Origin: Phycomyces nitens
Taxonomy: Eukaryota; Mucoromycota; Mucoromycetes; Mucorales; Phycomycetaceae
Length of the DNA: 64,000 nucleotides
NCBI GenBank assembly: GCA_022702545.1
Contig: JAHRBC010000004.1
Span: 620,001 to 684,000 of the forward strand
Direction: 5' to 3'
This document shows, one piece after another, positions 46,773 through 57,829 of this stretch. Made by a program: the position numbers and the translations under genes. Each line of letters opens with the position of its first letter. The first letter of the stretch is position 1. A model generated the notes under the pieces. It saw nothing but the letters and a program-made list of their open reading frames with translations, was not told the origin of the DNA and did no database searches.

Positions 46773-48391
46773 TTATTGAATAACATGGTGGGTGCCATAC
46801 ATCTTATAGCTAATAGCCATCTTTTGGCTATCCTCTTCATCCGATTTTGGCAATAAGAGAAGAGTATAATCATTTTCACCCCCCACAAAATAATAATGCT
46901 GCATATTATCCCACCCAAATGGTGAATCATGGAATCCCCAGACACTCAAGGAAGTCCAACTCTCGGTTACTTTAGCGGACATGAGTTTTCTAAAGAACAA
47001 GGATGACGATTTTTGCGACATTTGTTAGACAAATGAATCAATTAATCTCGAGAGTACATACCGTAGTGCAGACAGTAAACTATTAATAAGAGATGGAAGA
47101 ATAAATCCCTTCCAACTGACCAGAACACCTTGTTGGTGTACTGCATTAGGTACAGGTGCCCTATAGATGGATACGAAAGGGTCTGGTTTGTCATTGCTGA
47201 ACAGTCTGAAATAAGAGAACAGTTAGATGAAACAACATAAAAAAGAGGGTCAACTCCATCCCTTACCTTTTTGCTTTCAAGTGCACAAGGCCAAGCCATT
47301 CAACTGCATCGACTGCCTTTTGCTCCCATATTTTCTCAGATGTGCACGCTGCAGGTCGTAAATTATCAAAAGAAGGGATAGTGATCCCGGATAGATCCTC
47401 AATATGAGTGCTATTCTCCAATCTTTTGTAAATTACACCTGCAGGCCATTCAATATCTAGTGTGGATCCTGTCACTGGAAAAGAGATACCTTTGTCATTA
47501 TTTGCCCTCATTCCTTTTCATCCAGGAGTCTTCATTACCTTTGTCCACTGAAGCTGCGAGCATTTTGACCGAGTTTTTAAAGGCACTTTCTAGGCACAAT
47601 AACAATCTTTCATACATTTTGCTACCAGGCATTAGCTTTGGATCCGCAAGGTTAATAGAGACAACTTTTTTTTCAATTTTAAAGATGATTAGATAGATAT
47701 TATAGCCAACATTTGCATCATTTACCATATCTCTGTCGTTTCTTGTCTGCTCTTGTTTGTTTTCTAGCCTGGATACCAAAAATTTCGTGGGTTGACTTTG
47801 TAAGGTTCATGACAAGCGTACCTTTTTTTAATAAATCATAAACAAATAAACCGTATAAGATATTTGATCCATCATGATTCTGGTGTGTATGTGCAGTGGG
47901 TATAATTAAAAGTTCAACATACCATTGAGATCCATAACAATCACATCGTCTGAGTCCAGATGAGTATCGATACTATGCAATACTAAGCTCTTATCGCCTA
48001 GATAAAATAAAAAATGAGGAGTTTAGGTATGTAAAAGGGGTATTTGTTTATTGTATTCTATTTTGGCTTTGGCTCAGTAGAACATACCAGACTGCACATA
48101 CGTTTTCAGGAAGGTAGGGTCAAGTAAGGCAGATAGTTTAATATCAATTTGATAAAACCAGCCGAGATCTTGATTTAGATGAGCCTGTGCTTTCTCAAGG
48201 GAACATGACGGAAGAAAGACGGCTACCTGTATGCAACGTAAGGAATGTAATCATTTGGTAATTGTCAATCATACTTGATTATTAAACGGGTGGGTGTCGA
48301 TCGGAAGGAGGTTGGTGTCAAGGTCAACATAAGCGAGATCTGCTGCTGAGTCGAGATCTGGAAGATCTGGTAGATATGTCTTTCGGCTCAT
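46773..48391 (-). CDS. RPP40: RNase P/MRP subunit RPP40-like protein, 8 exons
   Basis: Protein subunit of the nuclear RNase P and RNase MRP particles that process tRNA and rRNA precursors. Exons are 48391-48275, 48226-48088, 47997-47923, 47821-47726, 47664-47539, 47474-47267, 47205-47062 and 46989-46773, giving 373 residues. Similarity to animal RPP40 is collinear: VAVFLPSCSLEK near the N-terminus, DLNGTLVMNLTKSTHEIFGIQ (across intron 3), VVSINLADPK..KMYERL, AVDAVEWLGLVHL, SWKGFILPSLINSLLSAL, and the C-terminal WTSLSVWGFHDSPFGWDNMQHYYFVGGENDYTLLLLP, which is the strongest match. The exon 6 acceptor is ambiguous by six nt (47475 or 47469), both in frame. Introns are 48-101 nt. The gene is divergent from the BTG/TOB gene. 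Confidence 0.85.
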
Positions 48392-48828
48392 GATCACGGA
48401 CTACAAGTAAAAAGGAGTGTCGTTCGGTTTAAAAACCAGCCAAGGCGCGTCTTATTTTTTTTCGTCGTTGCGCTTGTGCCTTTTCGTTGGCGTGACTGTG
48501 AGGAACAGACCTGGTTAGATTTCCTTTTTTGTACATTTGTTCACCGCTAAGAACCCCGTTCCGACATGATCTCGTATGTTGGGCTTCCTTGCCATAGATT
48601 GGTGCTATTTATTTTCATGTGTTCAGGAGAGGAAATGGGGGACTCTGGGAGGAAAGTTCCGCCAACACTGTATTTCATCTGGTTCAGATGTGAAAGGAAA
48701 GGCCTAGTTTTAATTTAAATCCCGCTTTACGATGAAAACCGAGTCCCATCATCAAAGTGAACGGGTGAATCTCGCACGTTGTTTTCACCTTTCTTGCTTT
48801 AAACGTTTATTGAATATTGAATGCCAAA
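48392..48828. promoter_or_regulatory. Shared divergent promoter region RPP40 / BTG-TOB
   Basis: 437 nt separate the two start codons, so both promoters lie here. The sequence is more GC-rich than other gaps. No clear TATA box was seen for either gene. Confidence 0.5.
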
Positions 48829-49531
48829 ATGCACAATGAAATCTCTCAAGCCGTTGAGTTCCTTGGTCGACTATTACAATCTAAGCTCGACCAAGACAAA
48901 CTATCATTGCTAAAGGATTGTCTGACGAAATTACTCAAAGATCGTTTTGCTGACCATTGGGATCCTCTTCAGCCTTATCGTGGCAATGGCTTCCGGGCTC
49001 TCACTAACTTTAATGGACAGCTTGACCCAGTCCTTGCTATGGGTAGATTGCGCCTTAGTTGTCATGACAACGTTGTGATGCTGACTTGGTTGCTATGTAG
49101 CCGCTAACAATGCATCGATCCCAGTTGCATGGGTCGATATCCATTTACCTCGTGATTTTGTTCTGTGGATTGACCCCTTCTCGGTTTCTTATCGAGTAGG
49201 TGACCATGGCAACATTATGACGCTCTTCGAAGACCGTACTCGCGGACGGATCTCACTCAAACCGGAGCCTCAAGGACGTAATACCTCCAAGAGTCCGTCC
49301 TGTAGTCCTCTGTTGCAGTACATTCAGCCCAGAACATCTACACCGATCCGTATCTCACCTCCCAGCAGCCCAGACACTCTCAGACTGGCAAGAAATCAAG
49401 TCCACCAGTCCTCTCCTTTGGCAAAGCAGCCAAAAATAGTGACTGCAGTAGGTAAGCAGGAGCAACCTCTTGCTTCACCACCAGAAGAGGAAGACGACCA
49501 TCAGCAGCACCAGCTTGTAATGGCAAACTAA
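48829..49531 (+). CDS. BTG/TOB family anti-proliferative protein, 2 exons
   Basis: The BTG domain in animals binds the Caf1 (Pop2) deadenylase of the CCR4-NOT complex and restrains proliferation. Exons are 48829-49042 and 49101-49531, giving 214 residues. The N-terminal domain (about 1-110) shows the family pattern: EISQAVEFLGRLLQSKL, then LLKDRFADHWDPLQPYRGNGFRALT (box A region). IPVAWVDIHLPRDFVLWIDPFSVSYRVGDHG (box B region) is completed by removing a 58-nt intron. The rest is Pro/Ser-rich with a Gln/Glu tail. The start is ATG 48829; an earlier ATG at 48821 is out of frame and would make a short upstream frame. As far as I know yeasts lack this family, while early-diverging fungi keep it. 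Confidence 0.88.
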
Positions 49532-49839
49532 TGGTCTCTCCCATCGTGTCTATATTTCTCTCCCTTTCTTTTACGTAGTATGGTTTCTCTCTATTGTTTT
49601 GATTTCACCCCCTATTCGCCAGCTATTTTGTCTATTTGTGTTCATTGTGTTTCGATGTAAATGCTTTCTTTGTTTTTCTCCGAGTGGACTGTATTGTTTT
49701 TCGATAAAACGCTGTTTTAAAAAAATGAATGTCTCAAATGCTCCATATTTATGGCACAATCCGGCTGATAAATATTGTCGTTTATTGAACATTTGTCCAA
49801 AAAAGATTGGTTTGCGGCATCTGAACCACCTGTAGTGTG
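49532..49839. other. 3' flank of the BTG/TOB gene
   Basis: Pyrimidine-rich sequence, probably 3' UTR. A plus-strand frame 49599-49835 is not recognised. Confidence 0.45.
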
Positions 49840-50350
49840 CAAAATGGTTTTTTTATTCAAGCATTTACGGTCAGTCTTTAAAAGAGCCATGGAAGCCAAA
49901 GTGGTGGTAGCAAACCTGCTGCAGCCATTGCCAGCTCTGCCCTAGAGATTTGTTTTTTAGGCAGCATGCGATTGGGCTCCATTTTCCCCCTTTAATATAG
50001 CCCAGAATTCCTCAACCGGATTGAGTCTAGGTTAAAAGAAGAGCAGACTACTCTATAGTCAACTGTAAAGTGAGCCCTAAAGCCCCCACCTTTATTCATA
50101 TTGACAAGGTGGACGGGTATTGGTAGGGCTTGTTAACGGTAGTCTTGTAAGCAGTCTATAATCCCAAAATGACCCCAACTTCAATATTTGGGTTCTTTTT
50201 CTTTTCCAAAAGTTTTGTCGCTGGATCCAAAGGCTGCCTTTATAAACAAGGCCAAGTGAGTAGTCAGAATTGACTAAATGATGTCCATGATGACATTTCA
50301 ACTGTAATGCATCAATTCTCATCAACCCAAAAAAAAAAAGCCTTTTAGTC
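49840..50350 (-). mobile_element. Decayed DDE transposase fragment (C-terminal half)
   Basis: On the minus strand near 49980-50030 the sequence reads RLNPVEEFWAILKGENG in one frame, the LNP(I/V)E(E/Q)FW block at the third catalytic residue of Tc1/mariner-like transposases. Stops and frameshifts flank it on both sides. The frame 50092-50352 upstream may be the remains of the catalytic core but is not alignable by eye. It is probably a different, older family member than the relics at 0.2 and 42 kb. Confidence 0.5.
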
Positions 50351-50897
50351 ATGTGACTCGTGACTGCTATTTAGATTTCGATACTCTCACGTCAACAATT
50401 GCCAAGCATTATTGAAAGCTAATTGTTTACATTGGATCCATAATCCAATTATACAGATGAGCCTATTCTATTTACTCAGTACGACAGAGCCTAAACACTA
50501 TAGATATCATATTGTAGAGTGTGTATAAATGTTTTTAAAGACAGTTTGAATGGCCTACAAGCACCATGTCAAATTTGGATATTGTTAATTTAGTGAACGA
50601 ATTAAAATTAATTATAAATCTTTTTCTTACCGTTTTTAGACAAAACAATAATAACTTTAGACGAATTATAATTTGGGTTGAATGAATAAGAAATATAAAA
50701 CTGTAATGACTACTGGGCATGTTTCTTGTAAGGGTAAAGGATGCTTTACACTCTGGGAGCAAGACATTAATGATGAAAGAGCTGTGGTAGCCTTTATAAT
50801 ATAAGTATGGAAATTAAACTATTTTTATTATTTTTCAGGAAAAAACTAATGCTGTTGTGTGAATTTTTTTTATCGTTATATTCAAAAAAGGTAAACA

Positions 50898-50945
50898 GAA
50901 CATTTGGAAATTAATTTTGATTCGTCCAAAAAATAAAATAAAAAG
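50898..50945 (+). repeat. Dispersed repeat block, copy 1
   Basis: GAACATTTGGAAATTAATTT and the following GATTCGTCCAAAAAATAAA match, with about 80% identity, the reverse complement of 52300-52345 in intron 12 of the kinase gene. Probably one end of a small transposon. Confidence 0.5.
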
Positions 50946-51059
50946 ATAAGAAAACACGTCCGAAATGACATGCCTGTTATTCATCATTAAAGCATGGCAC
51001 CGTGGTTTATATAGCTCTTTTGCTAGTTTATTTGGTGAATGTCTATAAAATGGGTTCTT

Positions 51060-51195
51060 GCGCGGTAATGCACACTATATGGCTGATGACTGCTTCTTAG
51101 AATGGCTTTTTACCGTGTGCTGGCAAAGAGAAGCCAGATATTGGTTGTAGAGTTTGAATTTAATTCAACTATGAAGAATAGATAGGGTATAATAA
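51060..51195 (+). repeat. Inverted-repeat family, solo degenerate copy C
   Basis: CAAAGAGAAGCCAGATATTG and the following GTTGTAGAGTTTGAATTTAATTCAACT align with the inner half of copies A, B, D and E (for example the CAAAGAG...GGTTGTAGAGTTTG block of copy E). No inverted partner was found within a few kb, so this is a solo arm or an old fragment. Confidence 0.6.
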
Positions 51196-51742
51196 AGTAT
51201 TTTTACATGTGTTTATAGCTATATTTGCCTATATATTTTGTATAGGTATGAAAAGAGCTCTTTAACACACAATAGATAGTTTAGTCTTCTGAAAGCTAAC
51301 ACAGTCTCCAGGATGGTAATGGGTTTAGTTGCAAAGACAGAATTGGATGTATAATGATGGTAGCATTGTACCAAGGTCTTGGTTTATCCACCCCTGTGCA
51401 GGGCAAAAATGACCAAACAATATCGTTTAAACACAGGAAATGCTACTATACTTTTAAATACTAGCCATTGATCTCTAGTCACATTGATATAACTCTGTAC
51501 AGTATGTGAGCTTATTGCTTTGGAATAAAAAGAATACTCCATAGGCCTTATATGAACACACCTTGCAAATACTTGTATTCCAATGAAATATTGGTTTAAA
51601 TGGCGCTTAAATGACAATTTTTTCCTTTTCTTTTTGTAGGTGATTTCATTCTTGTACTTTTACACCTGCCATACTTGTGGGTTTTTTTATTCATTAATGC
51701 AGGATATCCAAAAAGAATTACAATAAAGGAGTGTAGGATAAA

Positions 51743-54700
51743 TTAGAAACTTCCTCTTCTTTGAAGATGTTCACGGGCTGAAGTGCGCAAGCTGGTCCCA
51801 GGGTTCTGCACCGAAATTTAGATTTATTTTCGAATTTAACGTTGATCCAACTCTTTCACTGACCTCTTGTGCCTCGGACTCGGCAATACGCTCTAATAAA
51901 ATAAATATAATGGAATAGGCAATGCTCAATGCACCAATTATGTACAGAAATTGCTTCTAAAAATCTCATCAGCTCAAATGGATTCCTTCATCACAATCTT
52001 ACCTGTTGGATTAGATGTTCAAGGAGTCCCCATGACGAAGTCAGATAACCTAACCAAAAGGCAATCACCACACCAATAAGTATCTGCATAAGCCTTTTGC
52101 CAGCTTAAGATGAGCGCCATGCAATGCTGTTTGGTGATCTTGAATTCTGAAGCCTTTTTTCCCGTTACCAACAATCACACCAGGTCAAAACGAGGAGCAA
52201 GAAAAAAAAAAGAGGTCGATCTTCACAAGCCTGTCTTCCAATCAGACAACGTCGTGACTCTTGTCGTACAGTACCTTTGGTTGTATGTTAGACGTTTTAT
52301 CTTTATTTTTGGACAAATCAAAACTAATCCTCAAATGTTCGGCTTCCCTTTTTTGGACATGGAAAAAATAAAATTTAGACGACAACATTAGTTTTTTTTG
52401 CCAATTATTAGGACACGATGTTTTTTTCACACGCCTCTTTAATATATCACTTTTAATAAATAAGTTTAGTGAGGCATTGAATAATGCTGTCTGGCCCCGA
52501 ACAGTTCAAAGTGATAAATATAACTAGATCCAATGGTAAATGAAGTCTGGATCCGATACGTCCGTTACAGCACGTAAATTCAATTGATATAGATCTTTAT
52601 ATTCAAGAATATGTATATAGAGTAAAATGTACAAGAGAGCCAAAAAGAATAGTTAGGCAGCACACATACCACCTTGTAAGAGTGCCACCGTAATTACCCA
52701 TCCCAGGTGAAGCATTACAAGCAAAATACTCTGAGAAACATCGTCGCTAGTAAATATGTTTAATGACAAGCCCCATAAAACATGCAATTCTTATTTACCT
52801 CCAAAAGTCAAGTGTCGCCAAAATCACAACAGGATACAGTATGGCTGATGATGGTGAATAAGGCTGACATGGGTACGTACAGGTAGAGACCTAGATTGTT
52901 AAGAAAATAGGCAAAACCTGATTAAGCAAATTCGATCCCAATGTCTCTCGTATTTACCTTTATTATAGCCGTTATTGTCTTTAACACGTTTATATAGTAC
53001 TGATCTTCTGTTGCCTGCAACCATGTTATTGTATGATTCCAGCGTTGAGGAATTGCAAGTGTCATCCTAAGACGATCAAGCGATGAGAACGGACTAGGTT
53101 GAATGTCTGGAGAACCCAAAAGTAGATGACTTGGTTCACTAAGATCAGCCAATACATCCTTATCTTCCTCACTGCTCATCGTTGCAGGTGTACTTGACTG
53201 GCTGTACATATCATACTCCATATCGTGTTCAGTATTCCGGTTCACTCTCTTTCTTCTCTTTCGTATTCCAAACTGCCTTGAATCACTCCCATGCCCAGTT
53301 GGATATGCAAATCGTTTGACAGCCTTGGCATGCTGTACAGGCACATCATAATCTTGGCCCTCCATTAGAACATCTCCATCGTTATCTCGAGTAACCTTCA
53401 CAGGCGCTTCGTTTTCAGTCAAAGTGGTGTGCATGTTCAAGTCGCTTTCTTGGTCAGGTGATCGGTTGATAGATGTTTTTTCAAACGAAGAAGAATCTCT
53501 GGTAGGATCTGTTTTGGGAGCGAACTTGGTATCAACTGATTCCCAGGAAGCGCGTCTTAGCGCAGTATGATCCTCATATGGCATAACAAACGATGTTTTT
53601 GTCGGGCTATTGATACTTGATGTGTGCGAGATGTCTTGGGGAGCTTCTCTGAGAATAGAGGCGCCGTCAATATGGAATCCAGAGTTTTGAATTTTTCTTA
53701 ATTTTGACAGGATTTCTTCACACGACGGCCGTTTGTTAGGGTCTGTTGACAGAAGAAGTCGGATGAGTATCTTTATTTCCTGTGGGATGTCTGGAGATAT
53801 GGTTTGTTGGCGAATTGCTTCAACAATTGCTGGATCCACATTCTTTTCGTGTCCATTATAGACATCGAATCTTGATTTTGGGAATTTGACTCTAGCAAAA
53901 TAGAAAAAGAGTCAATCAAGACACTTGAAAATAGACATTGTTCTGCAAGGTTGGTACTATCAGAAAAGATCACCTACTCTCTAAAAGCAAGAATTTCGTT
54001 GCGCAACACATCAACATCATCGACATTGCTGTAAGGTAGACGAGAGTAACACAGATAATACAGGACCATTCCAAGCGACCACATGTCTGCTTTTGAAGAA
54101 TACTCCACCCTGTTTTTTCCTTGAGAATCCAAGGCAACATGCTCTGGCGCCATAAATTCTAATGTTCCTGTAGCACCCGTACGGTCATTATCTGGATCCC
54201 CTTCCAAGTCTTCGCATTCTCCAAAGTCGGAAATCAGAACTCGAGGACTACAATTGAAAGCAAAGGTTACCAAGGGAGAGTTATATATCATTATATACTA
54301 TCCTAAAAAAGAACTCTTACATGCCATGTTGACCGACCTTGTTTCTCCAAAAGTCGGTTTGACCACGGTTACGACTACGCTCGTCCCATTTGAGCAAGAG
54401 GTTTGGAGGCTTGAGATCCCGGTGAACAATGTTTTGTTGGTGAAGATGGGCCAATCCTTCGACAATATCTAGGAACAGAGACCAGACCTCGGCCATACTC
54501 AAAAGGCGTTTATGGATCTCTGGGCTTTTCTCCATCTCTTCCACCCCCTGTTGCCGCCGAATTCGCTCACGTTTTAGCTCCCTTGGAGTCTTTTTCTTAC
54601 CACCAAGAGACTCTGACGCCAAAGGAGTAACTTCTGGCTCTAGGTATTCTTCGAGGTTTCCTCCATTGGCGCATTCCTAAAACAAGAATCAATATTGGTA

Positions 54701-56265
54701 TACCAAGGCTGTTTTTTTTTCAAATGGAAAGCTACCATAAGGATGAACAAACAAGGAACTTTGGGGCCTACATGTTTATAGTAATTATTCTTGAGTACAA
54801 TTCCTATAAGTATCTAGTAGATTTATGCATGCCTTACCAAAGGGTGTGAGTCTACTGTACTCTAGCCACGAGTGCTTGTAGCTCACAATGTTCGGATGTC
54901 GTAGTCTTTCCAATAAATGTACTTCTCTCAACATTCTTACAAGCCAAGGGTGATTATTACCGATGGCTACCTTTTTAACTGCATATTTTCCTAATTTGAC
55001 ACCATCCAATTCATGCTAGATATATTGGTTAGCAAGCCTGAGAGTTGTTTTTTTTAGTACGTCTTACATTACACAGAAACACACTTCCTCTAAAGCCACG
55101 CCCCAGCTTCTTTAGCTCCACAAAAAAGTTTTCATAGTATCCTTGGTTGAATGCATTGGCTTTTAGATGGTCATTAGGAATCGACTGGGATTCTTTCTCC
55201 AGAGGTTCCCCGGGATTTTTCTCTGGATTCTTTTGCTTGGGTGGTGCCATCCCTCTATCGACAGCTTTTTTTAGGAAAAGTATCTCAATTAAAAATACAG
55301 ATCAACTTACGCTCTTGTACTTGAGGCCAGCAGTCGAAAGTAGTTTCTATCCATAAAAGTTGGTCCACTTGTCTATAGAGTACAGGAAATTAATTCACGG
55401 GCCCAATAATCTCCAGCTCTGTCTTACATGATCGCTTGTCTGTCTGTCAGACAGAGGCCGATGGCACATGGGGCACTCGTTGGTTGACTAGACATGTTAT
55501 AAACTCTTGTAAGCCATATTACAAATAAGACTTTTGCAAATAGTAGCCTTGCCTGTGATTGACCGTTGCCCGAAGGAATTGGGAGATCAAAGCTGTCTGG
55601 CATGTATCGCTGGACGGTTACAAGCTTGGTCTCTGGGTTGAATAGAACCATCTGCCCACTAGTATCATTGCGTCTGTGGTAATGATTTATATGTAAATGT
55701 GTTTAATTTAATAATGAAGATTGACAGTTGATGTGAAGAAAACCACTTACGATATAACTGTCCATTCCCTATAGGGTACCAGTTCAGAGGTGTTGGTGAT
55801 GCTAGACCCACCTTCAATTGCCAGGTGAGAGCGCTCTATGTGCAAACTATGTTCTTGGCGTGTTTGTGAGTCGTTGGGAGGGGTCAGTCGGCTTGGTCCT
55901 GCTGAATGAGATCTCTGGCGAACCATAAGGGGCGAATGCAACGATGATGCAACTGATTGCATTCGACCGGTACCAATGTCTGCACCCAATAAACGATGTT
56001 CCCGTGAATGACCATAGGTTAAAACAAAATGCTTTGGACTAGTAGGCGACGGTAAATAATCGCTTGGAAGGTGTGGAAAAAGCAGCGGTATGTGTGAATG
56101 AGTGTGATTGTCAGCCAGACCTTGGTTTGGAGTACTTGTGCTGCTGACTAGGGCCATCAATTGGCTGCTTTCGGGGAAACTGGCTCGTCGAGAAGCAAGT
56201 GGGCTAATTGTTTTGGGTGGAGTTCTGCTTGAGAAAGCATTGGAATCGTTTTCATCTGCATCCAT
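51743..56265 (-). CDS. IKS1: Iks1-type Ser/Thr protein kinase with C-terminal membrane segments, 15 exons
   Basis: Membrane-tethered kinase of the poorly characterised fungal Iks1 family, 1046 residues. Exons: 56265-55751, 55673-55553, 55487-55428, 55372-55311, 55254-55068, 55015-54838, 54767-54736, 54676-54321, 54247-53978, 53891-52958, 52890-52799, 52746-52670, 52103-52003, 51956-51864, 51805-51743. After a Ser-rich N-terminus, WTVISRNDTSGQMVLFNP, a CPMCHRPL zinc-knuckle-like motif (about 217-224) and FMDRNYFRLLA are Iks1 hallmarks. The kinase domain follows: GYYENFFVELKKLGRGFRGSVFL, VKKVAIG, VHRDLKPPN (about 469-477), ISDFGECEDL (DFG 511-513), GTLEFMAPEH. A long linker with a basic KRRKR stretch then leads to three to four membrane helices (QPYSPSSAILYPVVIL onward). 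Intron 2 fits only as GC-AG. Intron 12 is 566 nt and carries repeat sequence. It shares a 151-bp divergent promoter with the hydratase gene. Confidence 0.88.
52104..52669 (-). other. Intron 12 of the kinase gene, 566 nt, repeat-containing
   Basis: The reading frame LLQG|AGKRLMQILIGVV is continuous only across this long gap, about ten times longer than the other introns of the gene. It holds a block matching 50898-50945 in inverse orientation and frames on both strands (52110-52391, 52242-52430) that encode nothing recognisable. A transposon-derived insertion within an originally short intron is the likely cause. The donor could be 52669 (GTATGT) or three nt upstream; both keep frame. Confidence 0.65.
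52300..52345 (-). repeat. Dispersed repeat block, copy 2 (in intron)
   Basis: Minus-strand GAACATTTGAGGATTAGTTT and the following GATTTGTCCAAAAATAAA match the block at 50898-50945. Confidence 0.5.
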
Positions 56266-56416
56266 GAGTGATGAGTAAGGAAATAGCGAATTAATGAGAC
56301 GATGAATAAATCCTAAAATAAGCAGGTTTGATTTTTTTGCATGATTTACTTTATTTCTCTTGCTCAAGCCATTGTCCATATTAGGCTATCCCTTTTACAG
56401 CAAATACTCTTTCAAA
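56266..56416. promoter_or_regulatory. Compact bidirectional promoter, kinase / enoyl-CoA hydratase
   Basis: Only 151 nt separate the start codons of two divergent genes, so their promoters and leaders must overlap. The minus-strand frame stays open upstream of the kinase ATG to 56379, which could give an N-terminal extension of 38 residues (starting MDNGLSKRNK). That region would then cover most of the promoter, so the shorter start is preferred. Confidence 0.6.
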
Positions 56417-57280
56417 ATGACCACATCACTAACATGTTTGGATTCTAATCCAATCGTTGCCAAAAAACTGCGATCTCTAGGCGAAGGGACCATTCGGTAC
56501 GAGCCGTTTTATCGCCCAGGTATTGGTCTAGTGTCGATTGAGAATCCTAATCACCATAATGCCTTGTCTGGAAAAATGATGGCCGAGCTATATGAGATTG
56601 TTGGACATCTTGAAAAAGACGCGGATGACAATCTTGTGGCAATAATAGTAACTGGTGGGCCTAATAAAGCTTTCTGTGCTGGCCTTGGTAAGACGTTATA
56701 AGCAAGTACCGTGGTTTATTAACATGGAATAGACCTTGATTTTGCCAGTCAGTATCTTCAAACACCTGAAAGTATAGCAACCATGAACAGATTTATGTAT
56801 AATACCCTCGAGCGATTTGCTCGCTTACCCCTAATTACGGTTGGATCAGTGGCTGGACCTGCGCTGGGTGGAGGGACTGAACTGGTGGCTACGATGGACT
56901 TTGTCTGTATGGAAGCCACTGCATATCTATCGTTTGTCCAAGTGCGCAATGGACTTCCTTCTCCTTGGGGTGGTGCTAGACGACTATTAAAAAGAATCGG
57001 GCGTAAGAATACTCTTTATATCCTTGGCACAGCTGCCAAAATCCACGCCAAAGAGGCTCTCCGAATAGGATTGGTAGACAACATCGTAGCCGACTCGGGC
57101 TATAGTGTTGTACTCGAGAGCACAGTACAATTTATTCGACAATTTATAGATGCAGATGGTATCGATAGAATGCCGTGGGCTGTACGAAGTATGAAGTCCC
57201 TTGTGGTTCAAAGTGAACTCGAGGATACAGAGGCTGAACTGGCGCTTATTCAGTCAGCATTAAGAAGATCCAAATTGTAG
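56417..57280 (+). CDS. Enoyl-CoA hydratase/isomerase family protein, ECHDC1-like, 2 exons
   Basis: Crotonase-fold protein most like ethylmalonyl-CoA decarboxylase (ECHDC1), a metabolite-repair enzyme that removes ethylmalonyl-CoA made by side activity of acetyl-CoA carboxylase. Exons are 56417-56687 and 56733-57280, giving 272 residues. The N-terminal strand GIGLVSIENPNHHNALSGKMM is typical of the superfamily. The first oxyanion-hole segment AFCAGLDLDF is formed across the 45-nt intron. The second is SVAGPALGGGTELVATMDF, followed by SPWGGARRLLKRIG, which parallels the SWGG-TRL segment of ECHDC1. The hydratase-type Glu pair is not obvious, in line with a decarboxylase rather than a hydratase. 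No mitochondrial or peroxisomal signal is evident. Annotation to substrate level is inference. Confidence 0.85.
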
Positions 57281-57610
57281 ACCAACAGAATTTATGATAT
57301 ATTCCAACTTTTCATCTACTCTTAAAGTTCAGTAATTATTTAAAGAAAGCAATTTTCTTGGTTGTTTATGTTATTTTCTACAAAATAACAAATTCCATGG
57401 TAGCTATTATCTCAAGGAGCAAAAAGAGCCCAGATAAAACTTGTTGGGTATACACTAAACATACTTGGACGCCTTTTGGTTCAATGCAGCTGAATGATGT
57501 TAACCTCGGCACATTTTAAAGTCTATGTACATCATTGTTGTAAGTTCAATGTTAAGCATATAGTCTAAACAAGGGTTTCTTACTAGTCCAAAATCGACGT
57601 TTGTACGATG
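57281..57610. other. 3' flank of the hydratase gene, no gene seen
   Basis: AT-rich DNA up to the second inverted-repeat element. Nothing recognised. Confidence 0.5.
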
Positions 57611-57829
57611 TAGTGTAAGAGTGCTATTTATTGAAGAAAGAATATCATGGTTGTCCATATACTATTATTCAAATTCCCATGTAATTAAAGTTCCCGGCAT
57701 AATGGTTGGGTATCAGTGTATCAGTGTGAACTATACATATGGTGTATATCTGTTCCTGAGATGCTAACTTGCTAATGCTATTAGTAATGAGTACCCTAAT
57801 ATTGGCTGCGATGTGTATATCTCACCAGC
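57611..57829 (+). repeat. Inverted-repeat family, copy D (left arm of element 2)
   Basis: Shares with copy A the outer GTGCTATTTATTGAAGAAAG, TACTATTATTCAAATTCCC, the tRNA-like ATAATGGTTGGGTATCAG and the inner TGTGTATATCTC. More diverged from copy A than copy B is. Confidence 0.75.

Larger units (their letters stand above)
50351..51742. other. Intergenic, repeat-derived
   Basis: AT-rich DNA with a solo copy of the inverted-repeat family at about 51060-51195. A block at 50898-50945 recurs inverted inside an intron of the kinase gene. A minus-strand frame at 51384-51617 (77 codons) is unrecognised. The right end is the 3' flank of the kinase gene. Confidence 0.5.

Noticed and set aside
56265..56379. 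Extended start of the kinase at 56379
   Set aside because: It would occupy most of the 151-bp divergent promoter and the added residues have no feature; ATG 56265 is preferred, though not proven.
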